Positions 9,083 to 18,712 are shown, numbered from the stretch's first letter. The stretch is DNA of 64,000 bases from Leptotrichia buccalis C-1013-b (GCF_000023905.1 NC_013192.1:124001-188000), one strand, 5' to 3'. A program made the numbers and translations. Notes: generated by a model from the sequence alone, not told the origin.

Positions 9083-9379
9083 ATGAAAAAAATTTTTGTT
9101 GTATCTACAACTTATACAAAATCATTGGAGGAAGTTGGAAAATTTAGAAATGATCATTTTGAGTTTATTCAAAAATACATTGATGCTGGAAAATTCATTG
9201 CAGGAGGACGGCAAAATCCTCCGACTGGTGGACTTATCCTTGCATACAATGTAACAAAAGAAGAACTCGAAGAAATTCTGAAGGAAGATCCTTATTATAA
9301 GAATGATTTGATAGAAACAGTAATAACTGAATTTACACCAGCTCTTCTTAATAAGAGTTTTGAAAAATTTTCTAATTAA
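9083..9379 (+). CDS. YciI-like protein
   Basis: This 98-aa protein has the YCII-domain pattern: a conserved histidine in NDHFEFIQKYID, a GG...PPTGG loop and an acidic EDPYYK near the end. YciI proteins are small alpha-beta barrel dimers; their active-site His/Asp pair resembles muconolactone isomerase and some dechlorinases, but their substrates are unknown. It lies 45 bp after the htrA-like gene, probably cotranscribed, and is followed by a terminator. Confidence 0.8.
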   Translation: MKKIFVVSTTYTKSLEEVGKFRNDHFEFIQKYIDAGKFIAGGRQNPPTGGLILAYNVTKEELEEILKEDPYYKNDLIETVITEFTPALLNKSFEKFSN

Positions 9380-9407
9380 CAATTTTGAAGAAATTTAAAT
9401 AAATATT

Positions 9408-9463
9408 TAGAGTAAATCATTTAAAAAAAATTTAAAATTTTTAAAGGGTTTACTCTATTTTTA
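9408..9463 (+). terminator. Intrinsic terminator after yciI-like gene
   Basis: TAGAGTAAA pairs with TTTACTCTA around an AT-rich loop and is followed by a T-run (ATTTTTAT). Confidence 0.7.
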
Positions 9464-9562
9464 TAATATTTTATTAAGCAAAGTATTATTGTTTCAAATT
9501 AATATAAAATTGAATTTTGTCAGTTATTATGATATACTTAACTAAAATTTGAAAAATACTCA

Positions 9563-9582
9563 AATTCGTTTAAAATCGAATT
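9563..9582. promoter_or_regulatory. Inverted repeat upstream of acyl-ACP synthetase gene
   Basis: AATTCG (9563-9568) and CGAATT (9577-9582) form a dyad with an 8-bp centre, 99 bp before the next gene. An 18-of-20 match is seen at 63821-63840, also upstream of a gene start. It is a candidate repressor site. Confidence 0.35.
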
Positions 9583-9680
9583 GATAAAAACTAAGAGAAT
9601 ATAGAGTTTTAAGTAGAATAGTCATAATTTTTAATTTTGAAGTATAATAGAAGTATACTTAATAAAAAGGAGGCAAAATT

Positions 9681-12161
9681 ATGTTTTTAGAGAGAACAGA
9701 GCGACTGGCATTAGTTGATTTTGACAATAAGCACATTAATTATATTGATTTGATAAATAATATAAAATATTTTTCTGAATACGTAGTTGAATTGGAAAAG
9801 GAGAAGTTTGGACTGATTGTTATGGAAAATCGTCCAGAATGGATTTACAGCTTTTTTGCAGTATGGGATAAAAAATCAGCTGGAATCGCCCTTGATGCAA
9901 ACAGCAATTCAGGCGAAATTTTATACGTGCTGGAAGATTCACATCCAAACGTAATTTTCTGCTCAAATGAAACAGAAAAAACTGTTTTTGAAGCAGTTGA
10001 AAAATATAGTTCAAAAAATACTGTAAAAATAATAAATGTGGATAAAATTACAGTTGAACATGAAAAAATGAATGCTATAAAAAATATGGAGTTTGAGCTT
10101 GAAAATCCAACTGGAGATGAAACAGCGGCTATGCTTTACACTTCAGGAACAACTGGAAGTCCAAAAGGTGTAATGCTGTCTTTCAATAATTTAAATACTG
10201 AAATGGAAGGACTTTACGAAAAGGGAATATTTGATTATAGAGATCAGATCTTAGCAATATTGCCGTTTCACCATGTTCTACCATTGACAGCAACTGTACT
10301 TTTGATGTTAAAATATCAAACTTCAATTGTATTTGTAGAAAAAATTGCAAGCAAGGAAATATTTGACGCGCTTGAAAAAAATAGAGTAACTGCAATAATA
10401 GGAGTGCCAAGAGTATTCAAGCTATTTTATGATGGAATAAAGCAGCAAATTGACGCAAAATTCATTACACGATTTATTTACAAAATGATGAGCAATGTCA
10501 AATCATTAAAGATAAAAAGAAAAGTCTTTGCAAAAGTTCATAAAAAATTTGGTGGGCACCTTGACTTTATCGTTGTCGGTGGAGCAAAAATGGATCCTGA
10601 AATTTCAAGGTTTTATGAAACATTGGGATTTTATGCCCTTGAAGGTTATGGGCTTACCGAAACTGCACCGGTTATTGCTGTAAATTCAAAAAAAGAAAGA
10701 AAAATCGGAACAGTTGGAAAAAGACTGTATAATGTTGAAATAAAGACTGTAGATGAGGAACTATGGGTTAAAGGGCCAATAGTTATGAAAGGCTATTATA
10801 ACAAGCCTGAAAAAACTACGGAAGTAATTACTGAAGATGGATGGTTTAAAACAGGGGATTTAGCGGCAATTGATGAAGAAGGCTATGTTACAATTCGTGG
10901 AAGAAAAAATACAATGATTGTTCTTTCAAATGGTAAGAATATTGATCCAGAAACGCTTGAAAATAGGGTGATTGCACAAAGTAACGGATTAATCAAGGAA
11001 ATTGGTATTTTTAATTATAAAAATAAGTTAGCTGCAATAATCGTTCCAGATTTATTAGAGTTTAGAAAACGTGGGATTACAAATACAAAGGCTTATATAA
11101 AAAATGTAGTGGAAGATTACAACTTAAAGGCACATAACTACGAAAAAGTGCTTGATTATAAGTTATTTGAGGAAGAATTGCCAAAAACTAGAGTTGGAAA
11201 GACACGTAGATTTATGCTGCCAGACTTATACGAAAAAAATGAAATTGTAAAAAAGGAAAAAACACCTGAACCAACCGATGAAGCATACAAAATACTAAAG
11301 GAATATGTCAAGAAAAATAAAGGAATTGAGCCACAGCCAGAAGAAAATCTGGAACTTGAAATCGGAATGGATTCGCTTGATATTGTGGAATTTTTTGCAT
11401 TTATAGAAAACAGTTTTGGAATTCAGCTGGATGAAGAAAAGTTTGCTGGAATGCCCAATTTAAAATTATTATCTGAATATATCAACCAAAAAGCTACAAA
11501 ATTTGAAGACAACGATATTGACTGGAAACAGATTATAAGCGAAACAAAACCTATAGAGGACAATAAAAATCGTTGGGTAACAAAATTTTTAAAAATATTT
11601 CAACCAATTGTCGATTTATATTTCAGAGTAAAAAAAATTGACAGGAAAAAATTGACAGACAATCCGCAAATTTTTGTATCAAATCATCAAAGTTTTGTAG
11701 ATCCGTTAATTCTAGGATCACTATTTCCAAATAAAATTGTTTTTAATACATTATTTTTAGCAATTGACTGGTATTTTAAAAAAGGTGTAATGAAACTTCT
11801 TGTTTCAAATGGAAATGTTGTTTTAATTGATATTAACAAAAATATTAGAAAAAGTGTAGAAGAAATAGTTGGCTATTTAAAAGGTGGAAAAAGTATTGTA
11901 ATTTTCCCAGAAGGAGCAAGGACAAAAGATGGAAAAGTTGCCCAGTTTAAAAAAGTGTTTGCCATAATAGCAAAGGAACTAAACGTAGATGTCCAATGTC
12001 TTGGAATAAAAGGTGCATTTGAAGCATATTCAAGATATATGAAGTTCCCAAAATCGAAAAAAATCGAAGTAGCAGTGCTGGAAAAATTCTCGCCAGAAGG
12101 AAGTTACGATGAAATTACACAAAAAGCAGAAAAAATTATAAGAGAATATGTTGAGAATTAA
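9681..12161 (+). CDS. Acyl-ACP synthetase / carrier domain / 1-acylglycerol-phosphate acyltransferase fusion
   Basis: Three domains are visible. The first (1 to about 510) is an ANL adenylating enzyme with P-loop YTSGTTGSPKG (about 152-162), GYGLTETAP and a GDLAAIDEEG hinge region. The second (about 530-605) is a phosphopantetheine carrier with the attachment serine S565 in GMDSLDIVEF. The third (about 615-826) is a PlsC acyltransferase with SNHQSFVDP (HX4D) and FPEGAR. The likely role is to activate a free fatty acid, load it on the built-in carrier or on ACP, and transfer it to a (lyso)phospholipid. The order is opposite to E. coli Aas, where the acyltransferase comes first and there is no carrier. 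AGGAGG precedes the ATG. Confidence 0.85.
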   Translation: MFLERTERLALVDFDNKHINYIDLINNIKYFSEYVVELEKEKFGLIVMENRPEWIYSFFAVWDKKSAGIALDANSNSGEILYVLEDSHPNVIFCSNETEKTVFEAVEKYSSKNTVKIINVDKITVEHEKMNAIKNMEFELENPTGDETAAMLYTSGTTGSPKGVMLSFNNLNTEMEGLYEKGIFDYRDQILAILPFHHVLPLTATVLLMLKYQTSIVFVEKIASKEIFDALEKNRVTAIIGVPRVFKLFYDGIKQQIDAKFITRFIYKMMSNVKSLKIKRKVFAKVHKKFGGHLDFIVVGGAKMDPEISRFYETLGFYALEGYGLTETAPVIAVNSKKERKIGTVGKRLYNVEIKTVDEELWVKGPIVMKGYYNKPEKTTEVITEDGWFKTGDLAAIDEEGYVTIRGRKNTMIVLSNGKNIDPETLENRVIAQSNGLIKEIGIFNYKNKLAAIIVPDLLEFRKRGITNTKAYIKNVVEDYNLKAHNYEKVLDYKLFEEELPKTRVGKTRRFMLPDLYEKNEIVKKEKTPEPTDEAYKILKEYVKKNKGIEPQPEENLELEIGMDSLDIVEFFAFIENSFGIQLDEEKFAGMPNLKLLSEYINQKATKFEDNDIDWKQIISETKPIEDNKNRWVTKFLKIFQPIVDLYFRVKKIDRKKLTDNPQIFVSNHQSFVDPLILGSLFPNKIVFNTLFLAIDWYFKKGVMKLLVSNGNVVLIDINKNIRKSVEEIVGYLKGGKSIVIFPEGARTKDGKVAQFKKVFAIIAKELNVDVQCLGIKGAFEAYSRYMKFPKSKKIEVAVLEKFSPEGSYDEITQKAEKIIREYVEN

Positions 12162-12285
12162 TAACTAAATACTAAATCTGTTTAAATAATAGATGAAATT
12201 CATTTATGAAGAGTTATTTATTTCAATAACTCATCATACTCTGTTGCTTTAATGGGTTTAGAGAAAAAATTATAAAAAATTTATT

Positions 12286-12322
12286 ACCTACAAATCATTA
12301 TTTGATTCTTGTAGGTTTTTTG
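12286..12322 (+). terminator. Terminator after the synthetase/acyltransferase gene
   Basis: ACCTACAA pairs with TTGTAGGT and is followed by TTTTTTG. It is about 125 nt downstream of the stop codon. Confidence 0.75.
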
Positions 12323-12361
12323 TTTTCTTTCATAAATTGTATAATAAATTAAAAAAAATAC

Positions 12362-12389
12362 TTGACTTTTTTTATTTATGAGGTATAAC
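12362..12389 (+). promoter_or_regulatory. Promoter of small secreted protein gene (copy 1)
   Basis: TTGACT (12362-12367) and TATAAC (12384-12389) are separated by 16 bp. The sequence AAAAATACTTGA around the -35 box is the same as at the paralog at 21.9 kb. Confidence 0.65.
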
Positions 12390-12426
12390 CTTAATGAAAG
12401 GAAAATAAATTAAGGAGTTGATTATT

Positions 12427-12678
12427 ATGAAAAAATTGGTTGTAACAATGTTCTTGGTATTTGGAGTTTTGGGATTCTCAAGATTTATTGAAGAATGTAG
12501 AATTACTTCTAAAGGTCGTGGATATTTAAATTGTGTAAGTTTGCAAAGTGGAAAAAATTTTAATTTTACAAGAGGTTATATTAGTGGACCTGCATATGGC
12601 TCTGTTTACAGAATATATTTCCAAGGAAACGGATACAGACGGTTATACTTAGAAGGTTATGAATACCTTTATAATTAA
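12427..12678 (+). CDS. Small secreted protein, paralog of 21655-21906
   Basis: This 83-aa protein has an N-terminal signal peptide (MKKLVVTMFLVFGVLGFS) with probable cleavage soon after. The mature part has two cysteines that could form a disulfide, and ends with RIYFQGNGYRRLYLEGYEYL. It clearly resembles the product of 21655-21906: LGFSRF, EC..TSK, SG..F.FT.G and IYF.GNGYR are shared. The ATG at 12427 is chosen because AAGGAG lies 9 nt upstream; an earlier TTG at 12418 touches that site. The family is not recognised and the function is unknown. Own promoter and terminator make it monocistronic. Confidence 0.75.
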   Translation: MKKLVVTMFLVFGVLGFSRFIEECRITSKGRGYLNCVSLQSGKNFNFTRGYISGPAYGSVYRIYFQGNGYRRLYLEGYEYLYN

Positions 12679-12725
12679 TTATTTGTAGTGCAATTACATA
12701 AATTTTTTAACGAATATAAATAAAA

Positions 12726-12762
12726 AAAGCTCTAAGTTATTCTAAACCTAGAGCTTTTAAAT
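12726..12762. terminator. Bidirectional terminator
   Basis: AAAAAAGCTCTA pairs with TAGAGCTTTTAA between the convergent small secreted protein gene and lysS. Confidence 0.8.
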
Positions 12763-12797
12763 ATATTTGTAAAAGTATTTTTAAGATATCAAAATAA

Positions 12798-14282
12798 TTA
12801 TAATTCAATGTCTTCTTTTCTTAATGTTGGGAATAAAATAACATCCCTAATTGAAGCAGAATTTGTTTGTAGCATAACTAATCTGTCAATTCCTATTCCA
12901 AGCCCTCCTGCTGGTGGCATTCCGTATTCTAAGGCACGAATATAGTCTAAATCCATTCCTTGAGCTTCATCATCTCCAGCTTCTCTTAATTTCACCTGTT
13001 CTTCAAATCTTTCCTTTTGATCTCTTGGATCATTTAATTCTGAATAAGCATTGGCAAATTCTCTTCCTGAAATGAATAACTCAAATCTGTCTACCCATTC
13101 AGTTTCACCTTTTTGGTTTTTTGAAAGTGGAGAAATTTCTTTTGGATATTCAGTAATAAAAGTCGGATTTAATAAAGTTTCCTCTACTTTTTCCTCAAAT
13201 ATCAAGTTTAAAATTCCATATTTTGTATAAGTTTTGTCTTTTTCTAGTGGAATATTCATTTCTTTTGCTTTATTTATCGCATCTTCATCGCTGCTAATTG
13301 TGTCAAAATCAAATCCAGTTGTTTCTTTTACAATATCTTTCATTGTAACACGTCGCCAAGGTTTTGCCATGTTAATAGTCTTATCTTCATATTCAATTTC
13401 ATATTTTCCGTGTAGTTCAAACGTCAAACTTGAAATCAAATCTTCTGTCAAATCCATCATATCATTAAAATCAGCATAAGCCTGGTATAGTTCCATCATT
13501 GTAAATTCTGGATTGTGTTTTATTGAAATTCCTTCATTTCTAAAACTTCTGTTTATTTCAAATACTTTTTCAAATCCACCTACAAGCAGTCTTTTTAAGT
13601 ACAATTCAGGCGCTATTCTCAAAAATAGTTCCATATCAAGTGCATTATGATGTGTTACAAATGGTCTTGCTGTAGCTCCTCCAGCAACTGGGTGCATCAT
13701 TGGAGTTTCCACTTCTGTAAATCCATGTTTTTCAAGATAGCTTCTAAAAAATCTTATAATTTGGAATCTTTTTTTCATAGTTTCCATAACTTCCCTGTTC
13801 ATTACGAGATCTACGTATCTTTGTCTGTAACGAGTTTCGATGTTAGTCAGTCCGTGAAATTTTTCTGGAAGTGGACGCACATTTTTAGACAGTACTTCAA
13901 AAGAGTCAACTCTTAAAGTTAATTCTCCAGTATTAGTTCTAAAAAGTTTTCCTTCTAGCCCAATAAAATCTCCAAGTCCCATTTTTTTATAAATTTTGTA
14001 CTGCTCTTCTCCAACTTCATCTTTTTTTACATAGTATTGGATTTTTCCAGTTGGATCTTGAATTTGTCCAAATCCATTTTTCCCCATTCTTCTGAAGGCA
14101 ACGATTCTTCCTGCTGTTTTAAAGATTTTTTCACAAGTTTCATCATATTGGTTAATTTCAGCAATTTCATTTAATTTTGCATATTTTCGTCCATATGGTT
14201 CAACTCCTATTTCTTTTAGTTCTTCTACTTTTTTTAATTTTTCTTTTATAATACCATTATCATTGTGGTTTTGATTACTCAT
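12798..14282 (-). CDS. lysS: Lysyl-tRNA synthetase, class II
   Basis: This enzyme charges tRNA-Lys. It has an N-terminal OB-fold anticodon-binding domain (about 55-150) and a class II catalytic core with motif 2 ([21 protein letters not shown]) and motif 3 ([15 protein letters not shown]). The 494-aa length is standard. It stands alone on the minus strand. The upstream region holds a perfect inverted repeat (14337-14369). Confidence 0.96.
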   Translation of the reverse strand: MSNQNHNDNGIIKEKLKKVEELKEIGVEPYGRKYAKLNEIAEINQYDETCEKIFKTAGRIVAFRRMGKNGFGQIQDPTGKIQYYVKKDEVGEEQYKIYKKMGLGDFIGLEGKLFRTNTGELTLRVDSFEVLSKNVRPLPEKFHGLTNIETRYRQRYVDLVMNREVMETMKKRFQIIRFFRSYLEKHGFTEVETPMMHPVAGGATARPFVTHHNALDMELFLRIAPELYLKRLLVGGFEKVFEINRSFRNEGISIKHNPEFTMMELYQAYADFNDMMDLTEDLISSLTFELHGKYEIEYEDKTINMAKPWRRVTMKDIVKETTGFDFDTISSDEDAINKAKEMNIPLEKDKTYTKYGILNLIFEEKVEETLLNPTFITEYPKEISPLSKNQKGETEWVDRFELFISGREFANAYSELNDPRDQKERFEEQVKLREAGDDEAQGMDLDYIRALEYGMPPAGGLGIGIDRLVMLQTNSASIRDVILFPTLRKEDIEL

Positions 14283-14336
14283 TCACTTTTCCTTTCTGTT
14301 TTTTTATTATGAAATAAATATGTTTATATCTTTTTA

Positions 14337-14369
14337 TTATTTAGATTAAAAAAAATAAAATCTAAATAA
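14337..14369. promoter_or_regulatory. 11-bp perfect inverted repeat upstream of lysS
   Basis: TTATTTAGATT (14337-14347) and AATCTAAATAA (14359-14369) are separated by 11 nt, about 55 nt upstream of the lysS start. No T-run follows on either strand, so it is not a typical terminator. An operator or leader hairpin is possible. Confidence 0.45.
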
Positions 14370-14440
14370 CGGATTTCATTCCCCAAAAATCAAAATATTT
14401 TTAATTCAATTATAGTGACATTTTATAAAAAATTACTAAG

Positions 14441-14611
14441 CAAAATTTCGTTGAAAGAAAAAGAACTGTTTGAAATTTTTGAATACAATTTGAACTATAA
14501 TTCGATTAAAGAGTTGAAAATATCTTTTATTAAAAACCGAGTTTTCTTTTTCTTTTATTAAGAAAGTTTTGCGTAGAACGGGGATGTAAGGGCATGGCGT
14601 TCGATGTCCTT
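14441..14611 (+). ncRNA. Structured element, copy 1 of 3
   Basis: A long stem pairs CAAAATTTCG...AAAGAAAAAGAA (14441-14465) with TTTTCTTTTTC...AAGTTTTG (14542-14571). The loop starts with AACTGTTTGA (14464-14473) and ends in GAG. GCGTAG follows directly at 14571, and then a terminal hairpin AAGGGCAT/ATGTCCTT (14588-14611). The same order of parts occurs at 23935-24049 and 30876-30983 with different stem sequences. Here the loop is longer, about 75 nt. It faces the convergent end of the DUF1934-like gene. It could be a small RNA or a REP/MITE-like element; the strand is assigned from the shared blocks. Confidence 0.5.
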
Positions 14612-14613
14612 GA

Positions 14614-14985
14614 TTAAATATTTATAAGTTGTATTTCTAAATTTATACTGTTTATTATTTCATTACTATGTATTATATCATATTCCAGTACTATTTTTCC
14701 ATTTTCTTTTTCAAATTTTTTTGTAAAAATTTCATATTTTCCTCGAAATTTTGTTGTAATGTAGGTAAATGAGGTATTTTTATTATTTTTAAATATTTGT
14801 TTGGAATTGATTTCACCATGTCGATAGATTTCGATGGAATCGATTTTATCGATGATTTTACAATTTCCGTATTCATCTTTATAATGGTATTCTTTTTTTT
14901 CTTCCAAATTTATTATTTTTTCCAGTTCAAATAATTTTTCATAATTTTGTTTAAAGTTATCCAAACTTTTAATTTTTATTTTCAT
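14614..14985 (-). CDS. DUF1934-like small beta-barrel protein
   Basis: This protein is about 123 aa if it starts at the ATG at 14985, which has GAAGGA 6 nt upstream. An in-frame upstream ATG at 15039 would overlap the preceding gene and lacks a site. The pattern of a short helical N-terminus, then SIEIYRHGE, SFTYITTKFRGKYEI, and an ending LEYDI...INLEIQL resembles DUF1934 (YwiB-type, lipocalin-like barrel). The function is unknown. It is the last gene of the minus-strand run from mevalonate kinase downward. Confidence 0.6.
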   Translation of the reverse strand: MKIKIKSLDNFKQNYEKLFELEKIINLEEKKEYHYKDEYGNCKIIDKIDSIEIYRHGEINSKQIFKNNKNTSFTYITTKFRGKYEIFTKKFEKENGKIVLEYDIIHSNEIINSINLEIQLINI

Positions 14986-15010
14986 TTTATTCCTTCGTTT
15001 TATTTTGGAT

Positions 15011-15430
15011 TTATTCATCTTCATCATTAAAAAAGTCATCTAAAAATTCTGACAAGTCTTCATCATCTTCGTCTTCATTATCAAAAAAATCAGTACCATC
15101 ATTTAATGCATCAAAGTTACTTTCATCATATTCTCCATCTACATTTTCATTTTTATCATATTCCCCAAAATCTTCATTCCAGTACATATAATCTTTGTCA
15201 GAACCATAATATTCATCATTCCATATTTCCAGAACCTGATCTTCTTCATCTTCATCCAAGTCATATAACTCTTCTTCGATGCTGTCATAGTAAAAGACTT
15301 TTTTTTCCCCAGTTTCACTATCACAAACTAAATATTCCTTATCTCCTACCGTAACATTGGAAAGGCAAGTATAGCCTTCCACATCTCCCTCATTATTAAT
15401 TCTTTCAAATTCTTCCCCAGCAGAATACAT
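15011..15430 (-). CDS. DUF1292-like acidic protein
   Basis: Residues about 15-80 carry the DUF1292 pattern (a two-stranded core around VGDKEYLVCD, then KVFYYDSIEEELYDLDEDEE). The remainder is an extremely acidic tail of Asp/Glu with Asn and Phe, probably disordered. The length is 139 aa. DUF1292 proteins are common next to ruvX/alaS-type housekeeping genes in Firmicutes; their role is unknown. It starts 12 bp after rlmH with GGAGGG before the ATG. Confidence 0.65.
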   Translation of the reverse strand: MYSAGEEFERINNEGDVEGYTCLSNVTVGDKEYLVCDSETGEKKVFYYDSIEEELYDLDEDEEDQVLEIWNDEYYGSDKDYMYWNEDFGEYDKNENVDGEYDESNFDALNDGTDFFDNEDEDDEDLSEFLDDFFNDEDE

Positions 15431-15442
15431 AATTTCCCTCCA

Positions 15443-15913
15443 TTATTTATGATATTTTATATTATTATTAATTGAAATCCATCTGTATATTTGCTCTGTC
15501 AAAATTAATCGCATAAGCTGATGTGGAAATGTCATTGGTGAAAAGCATAGCCTAAAATCTACAATTTTTCGCAATTTGTCATTTACACCGTTTGAACCAC
15601 CTATTATGAAATTAATTTCGCTGTTTGTCATGGAAATTTTTTCTATTTTATCTGCCATTTCTTCAGAAGATAGCATTTTTCCGTTTAAGTCAAGCAAAAT
15701 ATTGTACGAATAATTTTTTTTTGAAATAGCATTTATTATTCTTTCAGTTTCTGAATTTACTGCATTTTCAATCCCCTTGTTATCATCTTCTTCAGCTAGT
15801 TCAGTAATATCGAGTTTTATGTATTTTGACAACCTTTTTGAAAACTCAGCTATTCCCTCTTTTATGTATTTATCTTTTATTTTTCCAATACACACTACAC
15901 TAATTCTTATCAT
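15443..15913 (-). CDS. rlmH: 23S rRNA (pseudouridine1915-N3)-methyltransferase
   Basis: This SPOUT-family enzyme methylates pseudouridine 1915 of 23S rRNA on the assembled ribosome using SAM. The family's knotted SAM site is visible as FIIGGSNGVND, followed by LCFSPMTFPHQLMRLILTEQIYRW at the C-terminus. Its 156 aa is the standard length. Confidence 0.95.
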   Translation of the reverse strand: MIRISVVCIGKIKDKYIKEGIAEFSKRLSKYIKLDITELAEEDDNKGIENAVNSETERIINAISKKNYSYNILLDLNGKMLSSEEMADKIEKISMTNSEINFIIGGSNGVNDKLRKIVDFRLCFSPMTFPHQLMRLILTEQIYRWISINNNIKYHK

Positions 15914-15974
15914 ATTTTTTCCTTATTGTCAAAAGTTTTTTCATTTTTTTACTAAATTTTCTCAAGTTTTACTC

Positions 15975-18050
15975 TTATTTTCTTCTTCCAAACATTTTGT
16001 CCAAATCATTCTTACTTAATTTTACAATAATTGGACGCCCATGCGGACACGTATATTTTCCAACTTCATGAATCCTTCTCACCATATTCTGCATTTCAAA
16101 CATATCAAGCTTTTGTCCAGCCTTCACAGCTCCCTTGCACGACATCGAAATAATGATATTTTCCCGCAAATCCTTTATTTCAACTTCATTTTTCAAGTCC
16201 ATAAGCAGCTGCAGAAATACATTTTCAATGCTATCCCGAAAGTCAAAGGCAGGAACAGCACGAATCACAATTTCATCTTCTGAAAATTCATCAACATCAA
16301 ATCCAAAATCTCTAAAAATTTCGATATTCTCAAAAATAATATTTTTTTCAATTCCTGTAATTCCCATTTTCAGAGGCAATAATAAATGCTGCGACTCCAA
16401 CTTCTTATTATAAAATTTATCCTTTAGCTCTTCATACAAAATTCTTTCGTGAATAATATGTTGATCATAAATTTCCAGTTCCTCATCCCTACGAACGAGA
16501 ATATATGTGTCAAAAATCTGCCCTAGAATATCATAATGAAATTGTTTTCCAACATGCTTTTCAAACGTTCCAACTTTATAATAGGATTTATTTTCAGTAT
16601 TTTCATTTATAATATCAAAATTTCTGTGTTCACCAGAATTTTTGTAATTTTTAAAATTGCTATTATGTTTCCATTTTTTTGTCTGAAATTTATCTTCAAT
16701 TTCAAAGTTTTCCACATTATTTTCCACAATTTTATTTGAATTTTTATTCATTTTATTCCAGATTTCATCAAGTTTTGAGCTATTTTCGTTTTTATTATTT
16801 ACAAAATTTTTATCACTTGAAAAAGTATTATATGTAATATTTTCGGAATTATCAGAAAACTCAGAATTTCTATCATTTTTATTAAAATTAATTGCTGAAA
16901 AATTATCTTTCTCATTTGAATTTTTAGTATTTTCTAAAATTTTTCCGTCAAAAGTTTCCAAACTTATAACTTTTTGGTTTTCCCCCTTCAAAACATCATC
17001 GGAAAACAAGTCATCCTTTTCCAGAGAGACATTCTCATTAATGTTAATATTTTTCTTTATCAGGTCAATATTAGGTTGCCAATTTTCTCTGTCATTGTAG
17101 TAAAAAAAGTCATCAATTGCTGATTTTATTTCATTATAAACGATTTTATCATTTGAGAATTTTATTATCTTTTTGGATGGATGAACGTTTACATCTATTT
17201 CCTTTGGATCAGTATTGTAAAAAATAATGGCAAATGGGTATTTTCCCTTCATTAGTTTAGTGTAATAGCCGTCTATAACAGCACGTTCAATAGTTGCTGA
17301 CTTTACATATCGGTTATTTACAAAAGTAAACATAAAATCCTTTGAACTTCGTAAAATTTCTACGTTACCTAAATATCCATATTCAAATTTTTTCAAATTT
17401 CTCAAAACTGACTTTCCAAATAATTCAAGGATTGTATTGTCAATCCCTTTTCCACTTGTCTTTATCGTACTTTTTCCATCTAATTCAAGCGAAAATGCCA
17501 CATTACTGTTTGAAAGTGCTTCCTTTAGTACAATATCCCTGATTTTACCATATTCTGTTGACATTTTTCGCAAAAATTTCCGTCTGGCAGGCGTATTGTA
17601 AAATAAATCCCTGACTTCCATTTCTGTCCCGACATTTCTCGAAACTTCCTCAAATTTTCTCACAACTCCGCCATAACAGCCAATTTTGTATCCCACAGGG
17701 CTATTTTCGGAACGTGTAGTAATCGTAAGTTTAGACACCGCCGCAATAGATGACAAAGCCTCTCCACGAAATCCATAAGTGTTTAAGTTAAAAACATCTT
17801 CCTTTTCCTTAATTTTAGAAGTAGCATGCCGCTCCACTGACAAAAGCGTATCGTCCTTATCCATCCCAATTCCATTATCACTCACCTTAACATCAGTTCC
17901 AGCTTTAAAAACCTCAATTTTTATCATCGTAGCCTTCGCATCCAGTGAGTTCTCAATCATCTCCTTAATCATCGAAGCTGGATTTTCCACAACTTCCCCA
18001 GCGGCAATAATATTTGACACTTTTTCATCTAGTATTTTTATATATCCCAC
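15975..18050 (-). CDS. mutL: DNA mismatch repair protein MutL
   Basis: This protein couples MutS mismatch recognition to strand incision. The N-terminal GHKL ATPase has MIENSLDAKA, DNGIGM and TYGFRGEAL. A long Asn/Lys/Glu-rich linker (about 330-490) follows, then the dimerisation/endonuclease domain with YDQHIIHERILYEE (DQHxxxExxxxE metal motif) and CPHGRP. MutL here therefore probably nicks DNA itself, as in bacteria without MutH. GTG start with AGGAGG upstream. MutS is not in the window. Confidence 0.95.
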   Translation of the reverse strand: MGYIKILDEKVSNIIAAGEVVENPASMIKEMIENSLDAKATMIKIEVFKAGTDVKVSDNGIGMDKDDTLLSVERHATSKIKEKEDVFNLNTYGFRGEALSSIAAVSKLTITTRSENSPVGYKIGCYGGVVRKFEEVSRNVGTEMEVRDLFYNTPARRKFLRKMSTEYGKIRDIVLKEALSNSNVAFSLELDGKSTIKTSGKGIDNTILELFGKSVLRNLKKFEYGYLGNVEILRSSKDFMFTFVNNRYVKSATIERAVIDGYYTKLMKGKYPFAIIFYNTDPKEIDVNVHPSKKIIKFSNDKIVYNEIKSAIDDFFYYNDRENWQPNIDLIKKNININENVSLEKDDLFSDDVLKGENQKVISLETFDGKILENTKNSNEKDNFSAINFNKNDRNSEFSDNSENITYNTFSSDKNFVNNKNENSSKLDEIWNKMNKNSNKIVENNVENFEIEDKFQTKKWKHNSNFKNYKNSGEHRNFDIINENTENKSYYKVGTFEKHVGKQFHYDILGQIFDTYILVRRDEELEIYDQHIIHERILYEELKDKFYNKKLESQHLLLPLKMGITGIEKNIIFENIEIFRDFGFDVDEFSEDEIVIRAVPAFDFRDSIENVFLQLLMDLKNEVEIKDLRENIIISMSCKGAVKAGQKLDMFEMQNMVRRIHEVGKYTCPHGRPIIVKLSKNDLDKMFGRRK

Positions 18051-18122
18051 AATTTATCCTCCTTTTTCTATGTTATTTTTTTATTTTTGTTGTAAAATTT
18101 TAAGTTTTTGCCTTAAAAATCC

Positions 18123-18686
18123 TTAATTTTGAGTAAATGAGTTAAAATGCAAATTAAAGAGCATCGCTTTGTTGAATTGCGGGCTGTCTTGCATTTCCCA
18201 ATTATCGTTATGTTTTACATATACAATATCAAACGTTTCTTCAAAATATCTTAGATTAGGATCATTCAATTTTTCATTTACAGATTCTTTTAAAAATTGC
18301 GTAGTCAATTTTATCATTTCATCATCTGACCTTACAGTAGGATTTGGTGATTTCAAAAGTCTTTGTCTTTCTTCTAATATTTTATTTTTAAATATTTCTA
18401 TTGCTCCTGATAAATCAGGATACTTTATAGTAATATTTACGATAATTTTATTTTTATTTTCTTCTGTTGTTTTATTAATTTTATAGGACATTTTTTTATA
18501 TCCTTCATCAATTGCTTCAAATGTTATAGCAGCCATTTTATCATGATTTGATGATTTATAACCACCGTTTCGAGTGAATTCTATTAAATTTTTTAAATCA
18601 TTTTCAATAATTTTTTTATCATTTTGACAACTTGTTATTGTAGATATTAAGATTAATCCTACAATAATTGATAATATTTTTTTCAT
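18123..18686 (-). CDS. Putative lipoprotein of unknown function
   Basis: Starting at the ATG at 18686, the protein has a lipoprotein signal with lipobox TITSC (C20) and a 187-aa total length. The mature part is polar and alpha/beta in appearance, with no family I recognise. An upstream ATG at 18713 overlaps the previous stop codon as ATGA, but would add the acidic stretch MKKEEEEIN, which is unsuitable for a signal peptide. AAGGAGG lies 14 nt before 18686, which is longer than ideal. It is translationally close to the membrane protein upstream, suggesting the two work together. Confidence 0.6.
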   Translation of the reverse strand: MKKILSIIVGLILISTITSCQNDKKIIENDLKNLIEFTRNGGYKSSNHDKMAAITFEAIDEGYKKMSYKINKTTEENKNKIIVNITIKYPDLSGAIEIFKNKILEERQRLLKSPNPTVRSDDEMIKLTTQFLKESVNEKLNDPNLRYFEETFDIVYVKHNDNWEMQDSPQFNKAMLFNLHFNSFTQN

Positions 18687-18712
18687 ATTTATTTCTTCTT
18701 CCTCCTTTTTCA

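Noticed and set aside
15106-15354. His-rich plus-strand frame opposite the DUF1292-like gene
   Set aside because: It is the antisense shadow of an Asp/Glu-rich coding region (GAT/GAA read as ATC/TTC and CAT-type codons) and has no ribosome site.
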